Positions 1-6,825 of a DNA stretch of 7,139 bases are shown in pieces. The translations under genes were made by a program, and so were the position numbers. How positions within the stretch are numbered: position 1 is the first letter of the stretch; every line of letters begins with the position of its first letter. This DNA comes from JBKECO01 sp047974745 (GTDB lineage: Bacteria > Bacillota > Clostridia > Lachnospirales > Lachnospiraceae), in the NCBI GenBank assembly GCA_047974745.1, contig JBKECO010000056.1:1-7139 (forward strand), given 5' to 3'. The notes under the pieces were generated by a model. That model saw only the letters and a list, made by a program, of their open reading frames with translations, ran no database searches and was not told the DNA's origin.

Positions 1-24
1 GAAGTCTGTCAAATGCGAACTCTC

Positions 25-74
25 GTTTATGGGAACATATCCACTGATTTTTTTGTTTGTGGGAACATATCAAC
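25..74. repeat. Pair of 20-base direct repeats with 30-base period
   Basis: Bases 25-44 and 55-74 match at 18 of 20 positions; both contain GGGAACATATC, and their starts are exactly 30 bases apart. Read from the right (minus strand) each copy is a TGATATGTTCCCA-type or TGGATATGTTCCCA-type motif. Multiple short repeats at a fixed spacing just inside a TG...CA terminus are a known feature of IS21-family insertion-sequence ends, and a CA falls at 71-72. No transposase is visible because the window begins here, so the IS assignment is an inference. The rest of 1-123 shows no gene. Confidence 0.5.
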
Positions 75-123
75 CACCATACTGAAACGTTCATCAACTC
101 TACAAATTGAATGTTCTTAAAGA

Positions 124-672
124 TTAATAATTGTGTGAGTAAAAATCAATTATTGGTACTTTTTTATCAATTAAATAGTTTCCAATTGCTCTTTCGATAT
201 CACCTCTTGTATACCCATTAGGAATATTGGATAACGGAAACACTAATACAAAAGAGGTATCCCAGACTTTACCTAATTGATGAACTAATATGCCTGACGT
301 TGTATGTTTCCACACCAATTCCTTTTGTTTCAAAAAGGAACTATATCTACATTCTTTTTTATCATATTCTGATGTGTTTTGTGGTATATCAAAGTTTATG
401 TCATTATTAGTTGCCACGACCCCTAAATACCCATCTTGGGTAAACTTCATCCAAATAATATCTCCCAGTTCATCCAATAAATTATCTCTTTTTATCTTTT
501 CATAATCTATTTGTAAAGGATTATATATTACAGTCTCTTACACCATATTCATTCCGATGGAACTAAAAAAATCATTGACGTAGGTAGTAATAACATTAAC
601 ATCTACTGGCGAAAAATATGCTTGCTCTCTTGCTTTATCTAACCTGTATACATTCCAAAGTGGACTGAACAT
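124..672 (-). pseudogene. Decayed gene for an unrecognised 181-residue protein, in-frame TAA at codon 45
   Basis: An ATG at 672-670 is preceded by AAAAGGAG (687-680) with a 7-base spacer, a very good Shine-Dalgarno. The frame runs 44 codons (MFSPLWNVYRLDK...) to a TAA at 540-538. It then continues in the same frame without another stop for 136 codons, ending at the TAA at 126-124. Both halves read as normal globular protein: the first has a VDVNVITTYVNDFF stretch, and the second has LGDIIWMKFTQDGYLG and ends with WDTSFVLVFPLSN...GNYLIDKKVPIIDFYSHNY. The simplest reading is one gene broken by a nonsense mutation. Internal candidate starts in the second half (for example TTG at 477) lack a clear ribosome binding site. 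I do not recognise the family and see no catalytic motif. A sequencing error at 538-540 would restore the gene. Confidence 0.65.
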
Positions 673-746
673 CTATAATCTCCTTTTATACCAATAGGTG
701 GAGTACTAGGAAAGCACTGAAAAAAACGTTGCATATTTTCAATCAT
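639..746 (-). other. Short frame upstream of the decayed gene, possibly its displaced 5' end
   Basis: An ATG at 746-744, preceded by a GGGGGG run six bases upstream, opens a 35-codon frame (MIENMQRFFQCFPSTPPIGIKGDY...) that ends with TAG at 641-639. It overlaps the start of the decayed gene at 672 in a different frame. It may be a leader peptide, a tiny real gene, or the original N-terminus of the decayed gene separated from it by a frameshift near 672. The composition to residue 24 is protein-like but too short to identify. The remainder of the 673-805 gap shows no clear promoter or terminator. Confidence 0.25.
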
Positions 747-805
747 TGTATACCCCCCGTAAATCTAAGCTTATATAATACTTCACTACAATTTCTTATA
801 TGAAA

Positions 806-2341
806 TTAATCACTCTGCAAACCAAAATCCTCTTCAGAGCATTTGCGAATAATTCGTTTTGTCTTATCTACAGGCAGTGGAACATTCTCCTCAGAGAAGT
901 ATTCAATATTCACAACTTCAACCGTAGCAATATGGTTATCCCCTCCGGCAGGAACTAAAACAAAATCGCCAACCTCAATACTATCATCATCAGTTATGTA
1001 ATAGTAACTTTTATGCCCCTTATCAAAAGCTACACTGCAAAAGATATGATCATTTTTGTGACGTTTTACTTTTCCATAGATAGATGGGTCTAATATTTCT
1101 CCAAAACCATAAAATCTCATAAAGCTAAATACTGTTTCAGCAAAATCAGCAAAGTCATCTGGTAACCCTTTTTTATCATAAGTTCCTTTAATGACACGCT
1201 GAGGATTTTTGTTAAAATCAATGGTTATGATATATTCCTTTGTTTCGTTTGGTGTATCAATAACATCATATGGATTGCCTTCGATATATTCAAACAAATA
1301 ATCTGCATCTAAATCATCAAGTAATCCAACCACACCATCTTGAACCTTATATTTATGAGAAATGGTGCAGTCAGTTCCAATATTCTGGATATACTCAATG
1401 CTTTCTGTTTCTCTATCAATTATCAGCTGCTCAGTATAATCCCAAGTTACAAATTCAACATCTTCACTAATAGGCTGCTTTGTTTTGATTTTTGTAACTC
1501 TGTGGTAATCAACAGTAATCCGATTTACCTTATCTGGTTTAAAACTACCATCAAAAACATATAAATCTTCTATTTCTAATGAGTCACGAATTAGGTCTGA
1601 AAGATCAACTCCATCTATCTCAAAATTAGCATACAGCGAACCACTAAATTTATATACATTGCCCTCTGTATTGGTTATGTCCAATTCCCAATTGCCAATA
1701 TCTGTTGCAAAAATCTCATCATACTCGTTACTAAAATATGTAGCTACTTTATTTAGAACATTTTCAGCTACAGCCTTTTCTATTTTGTAATTTTTAGTTT
1801 GAGCCTTCTTATATTTACCAAAGCCATCACCAAACGCATATGCAGAGAACCAGAACCGTCCTTCGGAATTGATTGTTATATGCTGCTCTACTATATCATT
1901 TGGTTCAGGACAATGACCATACCCCATACCGTTAGAGACAATTCGAATCTTCTTGGGCATTCCTTTAAAGATAAAAGGGTTTTCTCCTGTTAGCAAGGAC
2001 AATCTACTAAGTGCCAAAATAAACCATGAACGGTTTTTAAATTCCAGAATTTCTTCTCCGGTATAGGCCCAATGATTAAAGTATCTCCACCTTGAATAAA
2101 TAGCTGAACCCAACAATTTTATATCAGTGACAGTATCTATAATCTTATCAAGTTCCTCATAATTATGTACGGCTTCGCCATAAGTTTCTGCAAAAGAATT
2201 ACCACAGTCCATCTCAAATCCAAGCGCGTCACAATCATCTGCCATATAGTGATCAACCAATTCTATATAATTAATTTTCTGGTCACGAAATTTATCACAC
2301 CATTTTATTGCAAAATCATGAACTTGTTTCATATCTGCCAC
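806..2341 (-). CDS. Orphan 511-residue protein with an apparent internal duplication and C-terminal beta domain
   Basis: I do not recognise this protein. The frame is open to a GTG at 2350, but that codon lies inside the Shine-Dalgarno GGAGGTGA (2354-2347). The GTG at 2341-2339, five bases past that motif, is the best start; ATG at 2332 is too far away. From there: residues 1-150 look alpha-helical and aromatic-rich (YSRWRYFNHW near 82-91). About 152-266 and 303-423 look like two diverged copies of one module: each begins EQ-x-I-x-I, later carries a strand ending in a Gly turn (ELDITNTEGNVYKFSG versus YIITIDFNKNPQRVIKG), then an Asp-rich helix. About 429-501 is a compact beta domain (YYYITDDDSIEVGDFVLVPAGG) recalling the GD-x-V-x-VP pattern of PriA-type N-terminal barrels; that likeness is by eye only. 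It has no signal peptide, membrane helix or obvious nuclease motif. It lies 37 bases after the zinc-ribbon frame, so co-expression with the upstream genes is likely. Confidence 0.8.
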   Translation of the reverse strand: MADMKQVHDFAIKWCDKFRDQKINYIELVDHYMADDCDALGFEMDCGNSFAETYGEAVHNYEELDKIIDTVTDIKLLGSAIYSRWRYFNHWAYTGEEILEFKNRSWFILALSRLSLLTGENPFIFKGMPKKIRIVSNGMGYGHCPEPNDIVEQHITINSEGRFWFSAYAFGDGFGKYKKAQTKNYKIEKAVAENVLNKVATYFSNEYDEIFATDIGNWELDITNTEGNVYKFSGSLYANFEIDGVDLSDLIRDSLEIEDLYVFDGSFKPDKVNRITVDYHRVTKIKTKQPISEDVEFVTWDYTEQLIIDRETESIEYIQNIGTDCTISHKYKVQDGVVGLLDDLDADYLFEYIEGNPYDVIDTPNETKEYIITIDFNKNPQRVIKGTYDKKGLPDDFADFAETVFSFMRFYGFGEILDPSIYGKVKRHKNDHIFCSVAFDKGHKSYYYITDDDSIEVGDFVLVPAGGDNHIATVEVVNIEYFSEENVPLPVDKTKRIIRKCSEEDFGLQSD

Positions 2342-2346
2342 TGTGG

Positions 2347-2354
2347 TCACCTCC
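2347..2354 (-). promoter_or_regulatory. Strong Shine-Dalgarno that fixes the GTG start at 2341
   Basis: GGAGGTGA on the minus strand is an eight-base match to the 3' end of 16S rRNA. It overlaps the upstream GTG at 2350-2348, which therefore cannot be the start, and sits five bases before the GTG at 2341-2339. Confidence 0.75.
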
Positions 2355-2378
2355 GTTCTTTACTCATTTATTGCATTA

Positions 2379-2561
2379 TTACTTTTTAGGATTAATCTTT
2401 CCTTTTGTTGCTATTGAGAGTGCAGTACCACCAACTAAAACTACCACTCCCAATGCAGCTTTACCAGTATTCTTGATTCGTTTAACTTGCTCATTTCTAC
2501 AATTTTCACAATATTTATGTTTATATACCTCTGGGAGAGGTCTTTGACACTTCTTATTTTT
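2379..2561 (-). pseudogene. Zinc-ribbon plus membrane-helix small frame lacking a start codon
   Basis: A 60-codon frame lies between TGA at 2564-2562 and TAA at 2381-2379. It reads K-N-K-K-C-Q-R-P-L-P-E-V-Y-K-H-K-Y-C-E-N-C-R at the start, then a hydrophobic Gly/Val-rich segment at about residues 35-51 and a basic end (KGKINPKK). This resembles small Firmicute proteins with an N-terminal zinc ribbon and one membrane helix; those usually have two CxxC pairs, whereas here only three Cys (5, 18, 21) remain, with Asn where the first Cys of CKKC would be. There is no ATG, GTG or TTG at its head. The ATG at 2565-2563 is followed by six A's; five A's would place it in frame. It sits in the +1 frame relative to the preceding gene. 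It could be a decayed gene, a homopolymer sequencing error, or the tail of the upstream protein reached by +1 frameshifting. Confidence 0.55.
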
Positions 2562-3576
2562 TCATTTCTTCTCCATCTTCTTCTCCTCCTAAAAGCTTGT
2601 ATTCTTCATTAAAAGGTAATGCCTGAATCTTCTTTTCTATGTCTGGCAGGGTCTTAGTCCAATAGTTTTTTGGTGATGGATCTATTAAATCCAATCGCTC
2701 TACCAGTCCTTGGGTTTCAAGGTATGCTTTTTGTATATACCCCGCATAATACTGAAGGCTTAGACGTGCCGCCTCAGTTTCTCCCATTTCATGATAAGCA
2801 ATTGCCTCAGATAATGAAACCATATTGACTGCACAAAGACTTTCTCGAATTTCATTCATTCTGGAATTTACTTTTTCTGGAGTAGCACCAGAGACAAGTT
2901 TTCCCCAGAATGATTCAGGTTGATTCTTAATAAATGTCAGATTAGCATTTTGGCTTTGCATTAGAAGATTTCTGCTATCTTCTGCATCTGAAGCAACTCG
3001 CAATAAAGCCATAGCTTTTAGTTCTGGATTTTTTATTGTCATTGCTTGCAATAATTTCTGTTGGCAACTATATGCTGTAGCCAATCTATCATATTCTTGC
3101 CCTTGCCTTACTTCTTCAACTGCAACCTGAATCAGTTGAATCTGCTCTGCTATTTGAGCCATCTGCATTTGAGTAGCATAACTCGTCATGGCCTTGGATA
3201 TCTCAGGTGTCATCTTTACGTTCTTTAGTGAAACCGTTGATACTATTCTATTAGTATCCGGATTTACAAGGTTTGCCATTAAGGAGCCGTCTTTTTTTGT
3301 CATCAGCTTTAGAACACCTTGAGCTATTTGAGTTTTCTGCTCATCTGTCAAAATAGCCTGAAATGTTTCATCGGGAATACTAGCCTTCACTGCATTTATA
3401 AACGCTGGCGCAGAATAGAGCATCTTTTCAATTTTATACAATGTTATCTTTGCACTTTTAAGCAAAGGTTTGGCAACTTCTGGTACTGAAGAAAAATATC
3501 CCTCTACATCTGCACAATAGTCTGAAATATCAACTATTTCAATATCATCTGAAGAAACATACATTGTGTCATCCAT
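2554..3576 (-). CDS. Orphan helical cytosolic protein, 340 residues
   Basis: I do not recognise the family. The frame is open to a GTG at 3582, but ATG at 3576-3574 is preferred because AAGGTAGG ends seven bases before it. The N-terminus (1-30) is acidic (DDIEIVDISDY). About 31-95 is helical. A short beta-like stretch follows (SLMANLVNPDTNRIVSTVSL, about 98-117). Then comes a long Met/Gln-rich helical region (about 124-215) that could form coiled coil or a helical bundle, and a further helical region at about 230-320 resembling TPR-like hairpins (SEAIAYHEMGETEAARLSLQYYAGY). The C-terminus is strongly acidic before MKK and the TAA at 2556-2554. There is no signal peptide or membrane helix in this frame. 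It begins 57 bases after the nuclease gene and shares its direction; a partner or regulatory role is possible but unproven. The zinc-ribbon frame begins at its very end in the +1 frame. Confidence 0.85.
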   Translation of the reverse strand: MDDTMYVSSDDIEIVDISDYCADVEGYFSSVPEVAKPLLKSAKITLYKIEKMLYSAPAFINAVKASIPDETFQAILTDEQKTQIAQGVLKLMTKKDGSLMANLVNPDTNRIVSTVSLKNVKMTPEISKAMTSYATQMQMAQIAEQIQLIQVAVEEVRQGQEYDRLATAYSCQQKLLQAMTIKNPELKAMALLRVASDAEDSRNLLMQSQNANLTFIKNQPESFWGKLVSGATPEKVNSRMNEIRESLCAVNMVSLSEAIAYHEMGETEAARLSLQYYAGYIQKAYLETQGLVERLDLIDPSPKNYWTKTLPDIEKKIQALPFNEEYKLLGGEEDGEEMKK

Positions 3577-3596
3577 ATGCACACCTACCTTCTATA

Positions 3597-3614
3597 CTGT
3601 ATTTTATAATACAG
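3597..3614. repeat. Perfect 7-bp hairpin between the nuclease gene and the helical-protein gene
   Basis: CTGTATT and AATACAG flank a four-base TTAT loop. It sits after the nuclease stop codon and 20 bases before the ATG at 3576, just ahead of the ribosome binding site. It has no following T-run, so it is not a normal terminator. It may be an mRNA processing or stability hairpin, or an operator. Confidence 0.45.
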
Positions 3615-3633
3615 CTTGTAAATTTTGCGAATA

Positions 3634-6486
3634 TTATCTACTTGGATCATTTTGCTTTTCCAAAGCTATTCTTTTTCCACTCAAATCTATTGATGCTATC
3701 TTATATCCAGCTGCTAATATTGTATTTGGCATTGTATGTGTCGGTGATGGCTGCCAGTAAGCCGAGTGCGTGTATGCCGATTTGCATAATGTTATTCCGA
3801 TTATACTTTCAATTTCAGCAAAGGACAGTGTAATCTCACTTTTACCTGATGATACCAAATACTGTTTTAAAGGGCTAAACTTATCTATAGATTTACTTTC
3901 TTCTGATAGTTCTCCAACTTTTGCAAGCGCATTATACAATTCGTCAAATTTATCAAGCATCCATGCGAATAGTTCATCTTGTTTTTCAGGATTAAAAATA
4001 TCACCTTCACGCTTAAACAAAATTCTCTTTGCATTACTCTTTTCTCTGCTTGAATACCAGTCTAGCTTATCACCAAATACCTCTTCTATTTCTTCCTTTT
4101 TACTTTCAAGTCTTAAGAAAACATCAGAATTCTCGGCATAAATTAAAATGGCTAAGAACTTACTACGAGTAATAGTAAATTCTATATGCAAGTCTGCAGT
4201 TCCAACAGACACTGCATACCAACCATCCGTTGATGGTTTTCTAAGCGCCACTGTTTCTCCATAACCCTCTTGATGACAATAATTAACAAACTTTGTCCAG
4301 AATTTTATTCTTAGATTTTCAAGTTCCGTTCCTCCGATTATGTGTTCTATCCCATTTGTAGATTTTTTACTTAAACCTACTACTTCTTCCTGTTGTTCTT
4401 TCACTAATTCATTTGGAACTTCTCTACTATCTACAGCAAACGATATATATACCAACTTTTCTACTTGTTCTTTATTAAAACTAAATTCCCATCTTTTTTC
4501 CATAAAGCGTAACAACATCTTGCTTCTTTCAAATATCCTATCAGCTGTCCAGTCTGTTTCCTTTGACACTTCAATTTCGGAATGGGATCCATTTTGGTAT
4601 CCTCTTCTGCCATTAGTCTTCGAAGTTTTCTTATCATCAAAGCTATCATTTTGCAAAGCTGAGTTAATACTTTGAGATAGTGGTAACAGGTTACCTAATG
4701 CACATGATAACAACTTGATTTCCTCAGCATCAAACTGTCTGAACTGATTTTTCCAATAATACTTTGTAGGTGTCTGTGGAAGAATATGTTCAATAGACAC
4801 TTTGTCTTTTTCTGTTTTAGTGAACATTTCCCAGCTAACCTTATCAATATTATTTTTCTTTGCCAATTGGAATTCATATTCGTACAAAAAGTACTTTATA
4901 GAGTTCCAGTAATAGAAACCACCCATATTATCAAAATGCTTTTCAATTTTTGTAACAAAGTTAGGTAAAGCATATTCTATATTGGTATTTGTAGCTTCAC
5001 TGATATCATCAATCAAATCATCAATGCTCATTTGTTTTAAATAGATACTACGAGCAGCACGGTAATATTCGCTACTCCTAAAGGTCGCATTAAAATATCC
5101 AATTCTAAAACAGATAAACAAAAATCTTTCTATTACTTTAAATACCTCTACTCGTTTGGTAGCTGGCACATCTTTGCGACTGATGATTACCATAACAAGA
5201 GGTCTAAAATGGCCTATGCCAATACGATTCAATCGATCAACCCATACTTTTTCTTCATGCGATAAATTTTCGCTTTGCAATGGAAAAAAGGTATCATACC
5301 AGTATTTTGCTGTATCCTTTAGGCTATTTACATATTCGGAAATTTCACCAGGCTCCAATTGGGATATTTCCATTATCTCTATCTCTGGCTCAGTATTTTC
5401 GTCCTCATCTTCTATTTCTACATCAATATCAAAATCGATATCCGTTTCTTGCATTGCTCCGTCTACTGGAACGGTTTTCTTTTCAAAGATATTCTTGGCA
5501 GAAAATTTGTTTAAAAGAAAATGTATATAGTCATCACCTTTTTTGCGAGAATAGGAAAAATAACTAATCCAATGCGCTCTTAAAAATTCATCATCCACCA
5601 ACGGTGTGTTTTCATTTCTACCAAGTTGATAATATACCTCTTTCCATGCGTCATTTATTTGTTTTCTGAGGTTTGCTTTATCCAGCTCATCAAACTTTGC
5701 ATCTGAATAAAGAGTAGTCAGATATATTAGTCTGTTCTTTAACAATTCAAGGTTCGTCAGTTTCTTTCCACGGTTATTCATTGTTTCAAAGGCAACGAAT
5801 ACATCGTAATCATCATCTATTTCATGAATATTAAACATAAGTCTTAATGTCAATTTAAGATATAGATTACTAAGTCCTTCTAATCCTTCGTTTTTATAAA
5901 AAGCAGATAAGTTTTCCCCAAAAAATGCCTTTGCATATTTTAGATTCTTTGTATAGTAGGTTTCGTTCACTGTGCCTGAATATGGTTCGTTAAAAACTCT
6001 ATATCGAAGATAGTCTGCACTTGGGTTATCCGCCTCATATCCAAATAAATATGTGGTAATTTGATTGTTTGGTGGTCTATGCTGGCAAATATACTTGGCT
6101 ATTACATCTTTTAATGTGTCATAACCAAGCACAATTTCCTCGTCCGGTTTACCTTCATTCTCATTCAAAGAACGAGTGAACTCAACAATTTCATTCAACA
6201 AGATAATAAATGTAGTAAGTCTCTGCTGTCCATCAACAATATGGCAGGTCTTAAACCCCTTATCTACCATCCACAAATCACTACCCCAAGTTTTTGTTTC
6301 ACTGCGTTTCAGCTTTTTTAATGATAACAAACCCGTGTAATGATACCTGCTATCTTGTAAATTTACTAAATCATCCCAAAAATCAACAAGTTGCGATTTC
6401 TGCCATGCATATCCTCGCTGATAATCCGGTATTCTAAATAATCTATTCTGAAATAATAATGACAGTGGTTGCAATTCACTACCCAT
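3634..6486 (-). CDS. GmrSD-like restriction protein: DUF262, DUF1524 (HNH), DUF4268 and a small C-terminal domain
   Basis: Likely a modification-sensing or anti-phage DNA endonuclease acting in the cytosol. Residues 1-330 are DUF262, a ParB/sulfiredoxin-like nucleotide-binding domain: FRIPDYQRGYAW (17-28), the signature IVDGQQRLTTF (83-93) and MNNRGKKLTNLELLKN (236-251). Residues 349-373 form an acidic insert. About 540-665 is DUF1524, an HNH-type nuclease: IEHILPQ with H567 and P570, then LGNLLPLSQSIN (597-608) with N599 and N608, then FDDKK. Thus GmrS-like and GmrD-like parts are joined in one chain, as in fused GmrSD and SspE. About 722-856 matches DUF4268 (IKFWTKFVNYC, WYSSREKSNAKRI). About 868-945 is a small domain (SPLKQYL, EITLSFAEIESIIG, HSAYWQPS) that I believe is DUF7662. 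All key motifs are intact and 950 residues is long for the family. An AGAGAGG eight bases before the ATG and a 21-base gap to the regulator support the start and an operon. The target modification cannot be read from sequence. Confidence 0.92.
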   Translation of the reverse strand: MGSELQPLSLLFQNRLFRIPDYQRGYAWQKSQLVDFWDDLVNLQDSRYHYTGLLSLKKLKRSETKTWGSDLWMVDKGFKTCHIVDGQQRLTTFIILLNEIVEFTRSLNENEGKPDEEIVLGYDTLKDVIAKYICQHRPPNNQITTYLFGYEADNPSADYLRYRVFNEPYSGTVNETYYTKNLKYAKAFFGENLSAFYKNEGLEGLSNLYLKLTLRLMFNIHEIDDDYDVFVAFETMNNRGKKLTNLELLKNRLIYLTTLYSDAKFDELDKANLRKQINDAWKEVYYQLGRNENTPLVDDEFLRAHWISYFSYSRKKGDDYIHFLLNKFSAKNIFEKKTVPVDGAMQETDIDFDIDVEIEDEDENTEPEIEIMEISQLEPGEISEYVNSLKDTAKYWYDTFFPLQSENLSHEEKVWVDRLNRIGIGHFRPLVMVIISRKDVPATKRVEVFKVIERFLFICFRIGYFNATFRSSEYYRAARSIYLKQMSIDDLIDDISEATNTNIEYALPNFVTKIEKHFDNMGGFYYWNSIKYFLYEYEFQLAKKNNIDKVSWEMFTKTEKDKVSIEHILPQTPTKYYWKNQFRQFDAEEIKLLSCALGNLLPLSQSINSALQNDSFDDKKTSKTNGRRGYQNGSHSEIEVSKETDWTADRIFERSKMLLRFMEKRWEFSFNKEQVEKLVYISFAVDSREVPNELVKEQQEEVVGLSKKSTNGIEHIIGGTELENLRIKFWTKFVNYCHQEGYGETVALRKPSTDGWYAVSVGTADLHIEFTITRSKFLAILIYAENSDVFLRLESKKEEIEEVFGDKLDWYSSREKSNAKRILFKREGDIFNPEKQDELFAWMLDKFDELYNALAKVGELSEESKSIDKFSPLKQYLVSSGKSEITLSFAEIESIIGITLCKSAYTHSAYWQPSPTHTMPNTILAAGYKIASIDLSGKRIALEKQNDPSR

Positions 6487-6507
6487 ACCAAGTACCTCTC
6501 TATTAAC

Positions 6508-6723
6508 TTATTTTGATTCTCTTTTTACATAGGTAAGCTCTATATCATAGCCAAGAGCCTCCATCATCTGCACAAATGTCTTATTTACCACGCCATCTTG
6601 TTTTTTGATAATACGATTCACGTATGATTTCGTGGTATTGATGTCTTCTGCTATTTTTGCCTGTGTGGTTCCATTCTCTATACACTTAACTTTAACATCT
6701 AGTTCTGTATTATTTTTAATCAT
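6508..6723 (-). CDS. Small XRE-type helix-turn-helix regulator
   Basis: A 71-residue DNA-binding protein. The helix-turn-helix lies at about residues 19-41 (TTQAKIAEDINTTKSYVNRI), with TQAKIAEDI as the positioning helix and TTKSYVNRIIKK as the recognition helix; the rest (FVQMMEALGYDIELTYV) closes the fold with a helix and strand. It has no effector or peptidase domain. The start ATG follows GAGG by eight bases. It is the first gene behind the promoter at 6777-6805 and sits 21 bases before the nuclease gene, so it probably represses or tunes its own operon, in the manner of the small regulators that often head restriction-modification and defence operons. An antitoxin role is less likely because the next gene is a 950-residue nuclease rather than a small toxin. 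The HTH assignment is firm; the regulatory target is inferred. Confidence 0.85.
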   Translation of the reverse strand: MIKNNTELDVKVKCIENGTTQAKIAEDINTTKSYVNRIIKKQDGVVNKTFVQMMEALGYDIELTYVKRESK

Positions 6724-6737
6724 GTTCTACACCTCTG

Positions 6738-6799
6738 CTTGTTTACTCTCAACTTGTTTCACAAATCAGATAACTTATTGTACCATACTTTTTCGTGAA
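6738..6799. promoter_or_regulatory. Repeated motifs around the regulator promoter, possible operators
   Basis: CTTGTTT occurs twice (6738-6744 and 6753-6759), 15 bases apart, between the likely transcription start and the ribosome binding site. TTCAC (6758-6762) and GTGAA (6795-6799) form an inverted pair centred on the -10 box, with half-sites about 37 bases apart. Either set could bind the XRE protein. The motifs are short and may be chance. Confidence 0.25.
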
Positions 6800-6805
6800 T
6801 TTCAA
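6777..6805 (-). promoter_or_regulatory. Sigma-A promoter of the regulator-nuclease operon
   Basis: On the minus strand, TTGAAA (6805-6800) and TACAAT (6782-6777) are separated by exactly 17 bases. TGG stands directly before the -10 box, giving an extended -10. Transcription would start near 6770, leaving a leader of about 47 bases before the ATG at 6723. Each hexamer differs from consensus at one position. Confidence 0.75.
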
Positions 6806-6825
6806 TTACCCTAACATGTTTTACA

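Noticed and set aside
25..74. CRISPR array at the left edge
   Set aside because: There are only two copies, the intervening segment is 10 bases, and no cas genes are present.
290..505. Plus-strand frame of 71 codons opposite the decayed gene
   Set aside because: It is the complement of the minus-strand coding frame, has hydrophobic shadow composition, and no ribosome binding site was evident.
790..807. AATTTC/GAAATT inverted repeat at the end of the 511-residue gene as a terminator
   Set aside because: The stem is six A/T-rich pairs overlapping the stop codon region with no G/C-rich core; too weak to call.
2342..2350. GTG at 2350 as the start of the 511-residue protein
   Set aside because: This codon is part of the Shine-Dalgarno GGAGGTGA and so cannot be used; GTG at 2341 has correct spacing.
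3577..3582. GTG at 3582 as the start of the helical protein
   Set aside because: The ribosome binding site would be too close, and ATG at 3576 is well placed.
3770..4141. Plus-strand frame of 123 codons (Ser/Leu-rich) within the nuclease gene
   Set aside because: It is antisense to the DUF4268-like coding sequence; Ser-rich runs are the expected shadow of Glu/Asp/Arg codons.
5156..5530. Plus-strand frame of 124 codons with Ser/Ile repeats
   Set aside because: The repeats are simply the complement of the acidic alternating segment of the nuclease; not an independent gene.
6508..6723. XRE protein as the antitoxin of a toxin-antitoxin pair
   Set aside because: The neighbouring gene is a large multi-domain nuclease, not a small HigB- or RelE-like toxin; a regulator is the simpler reading.
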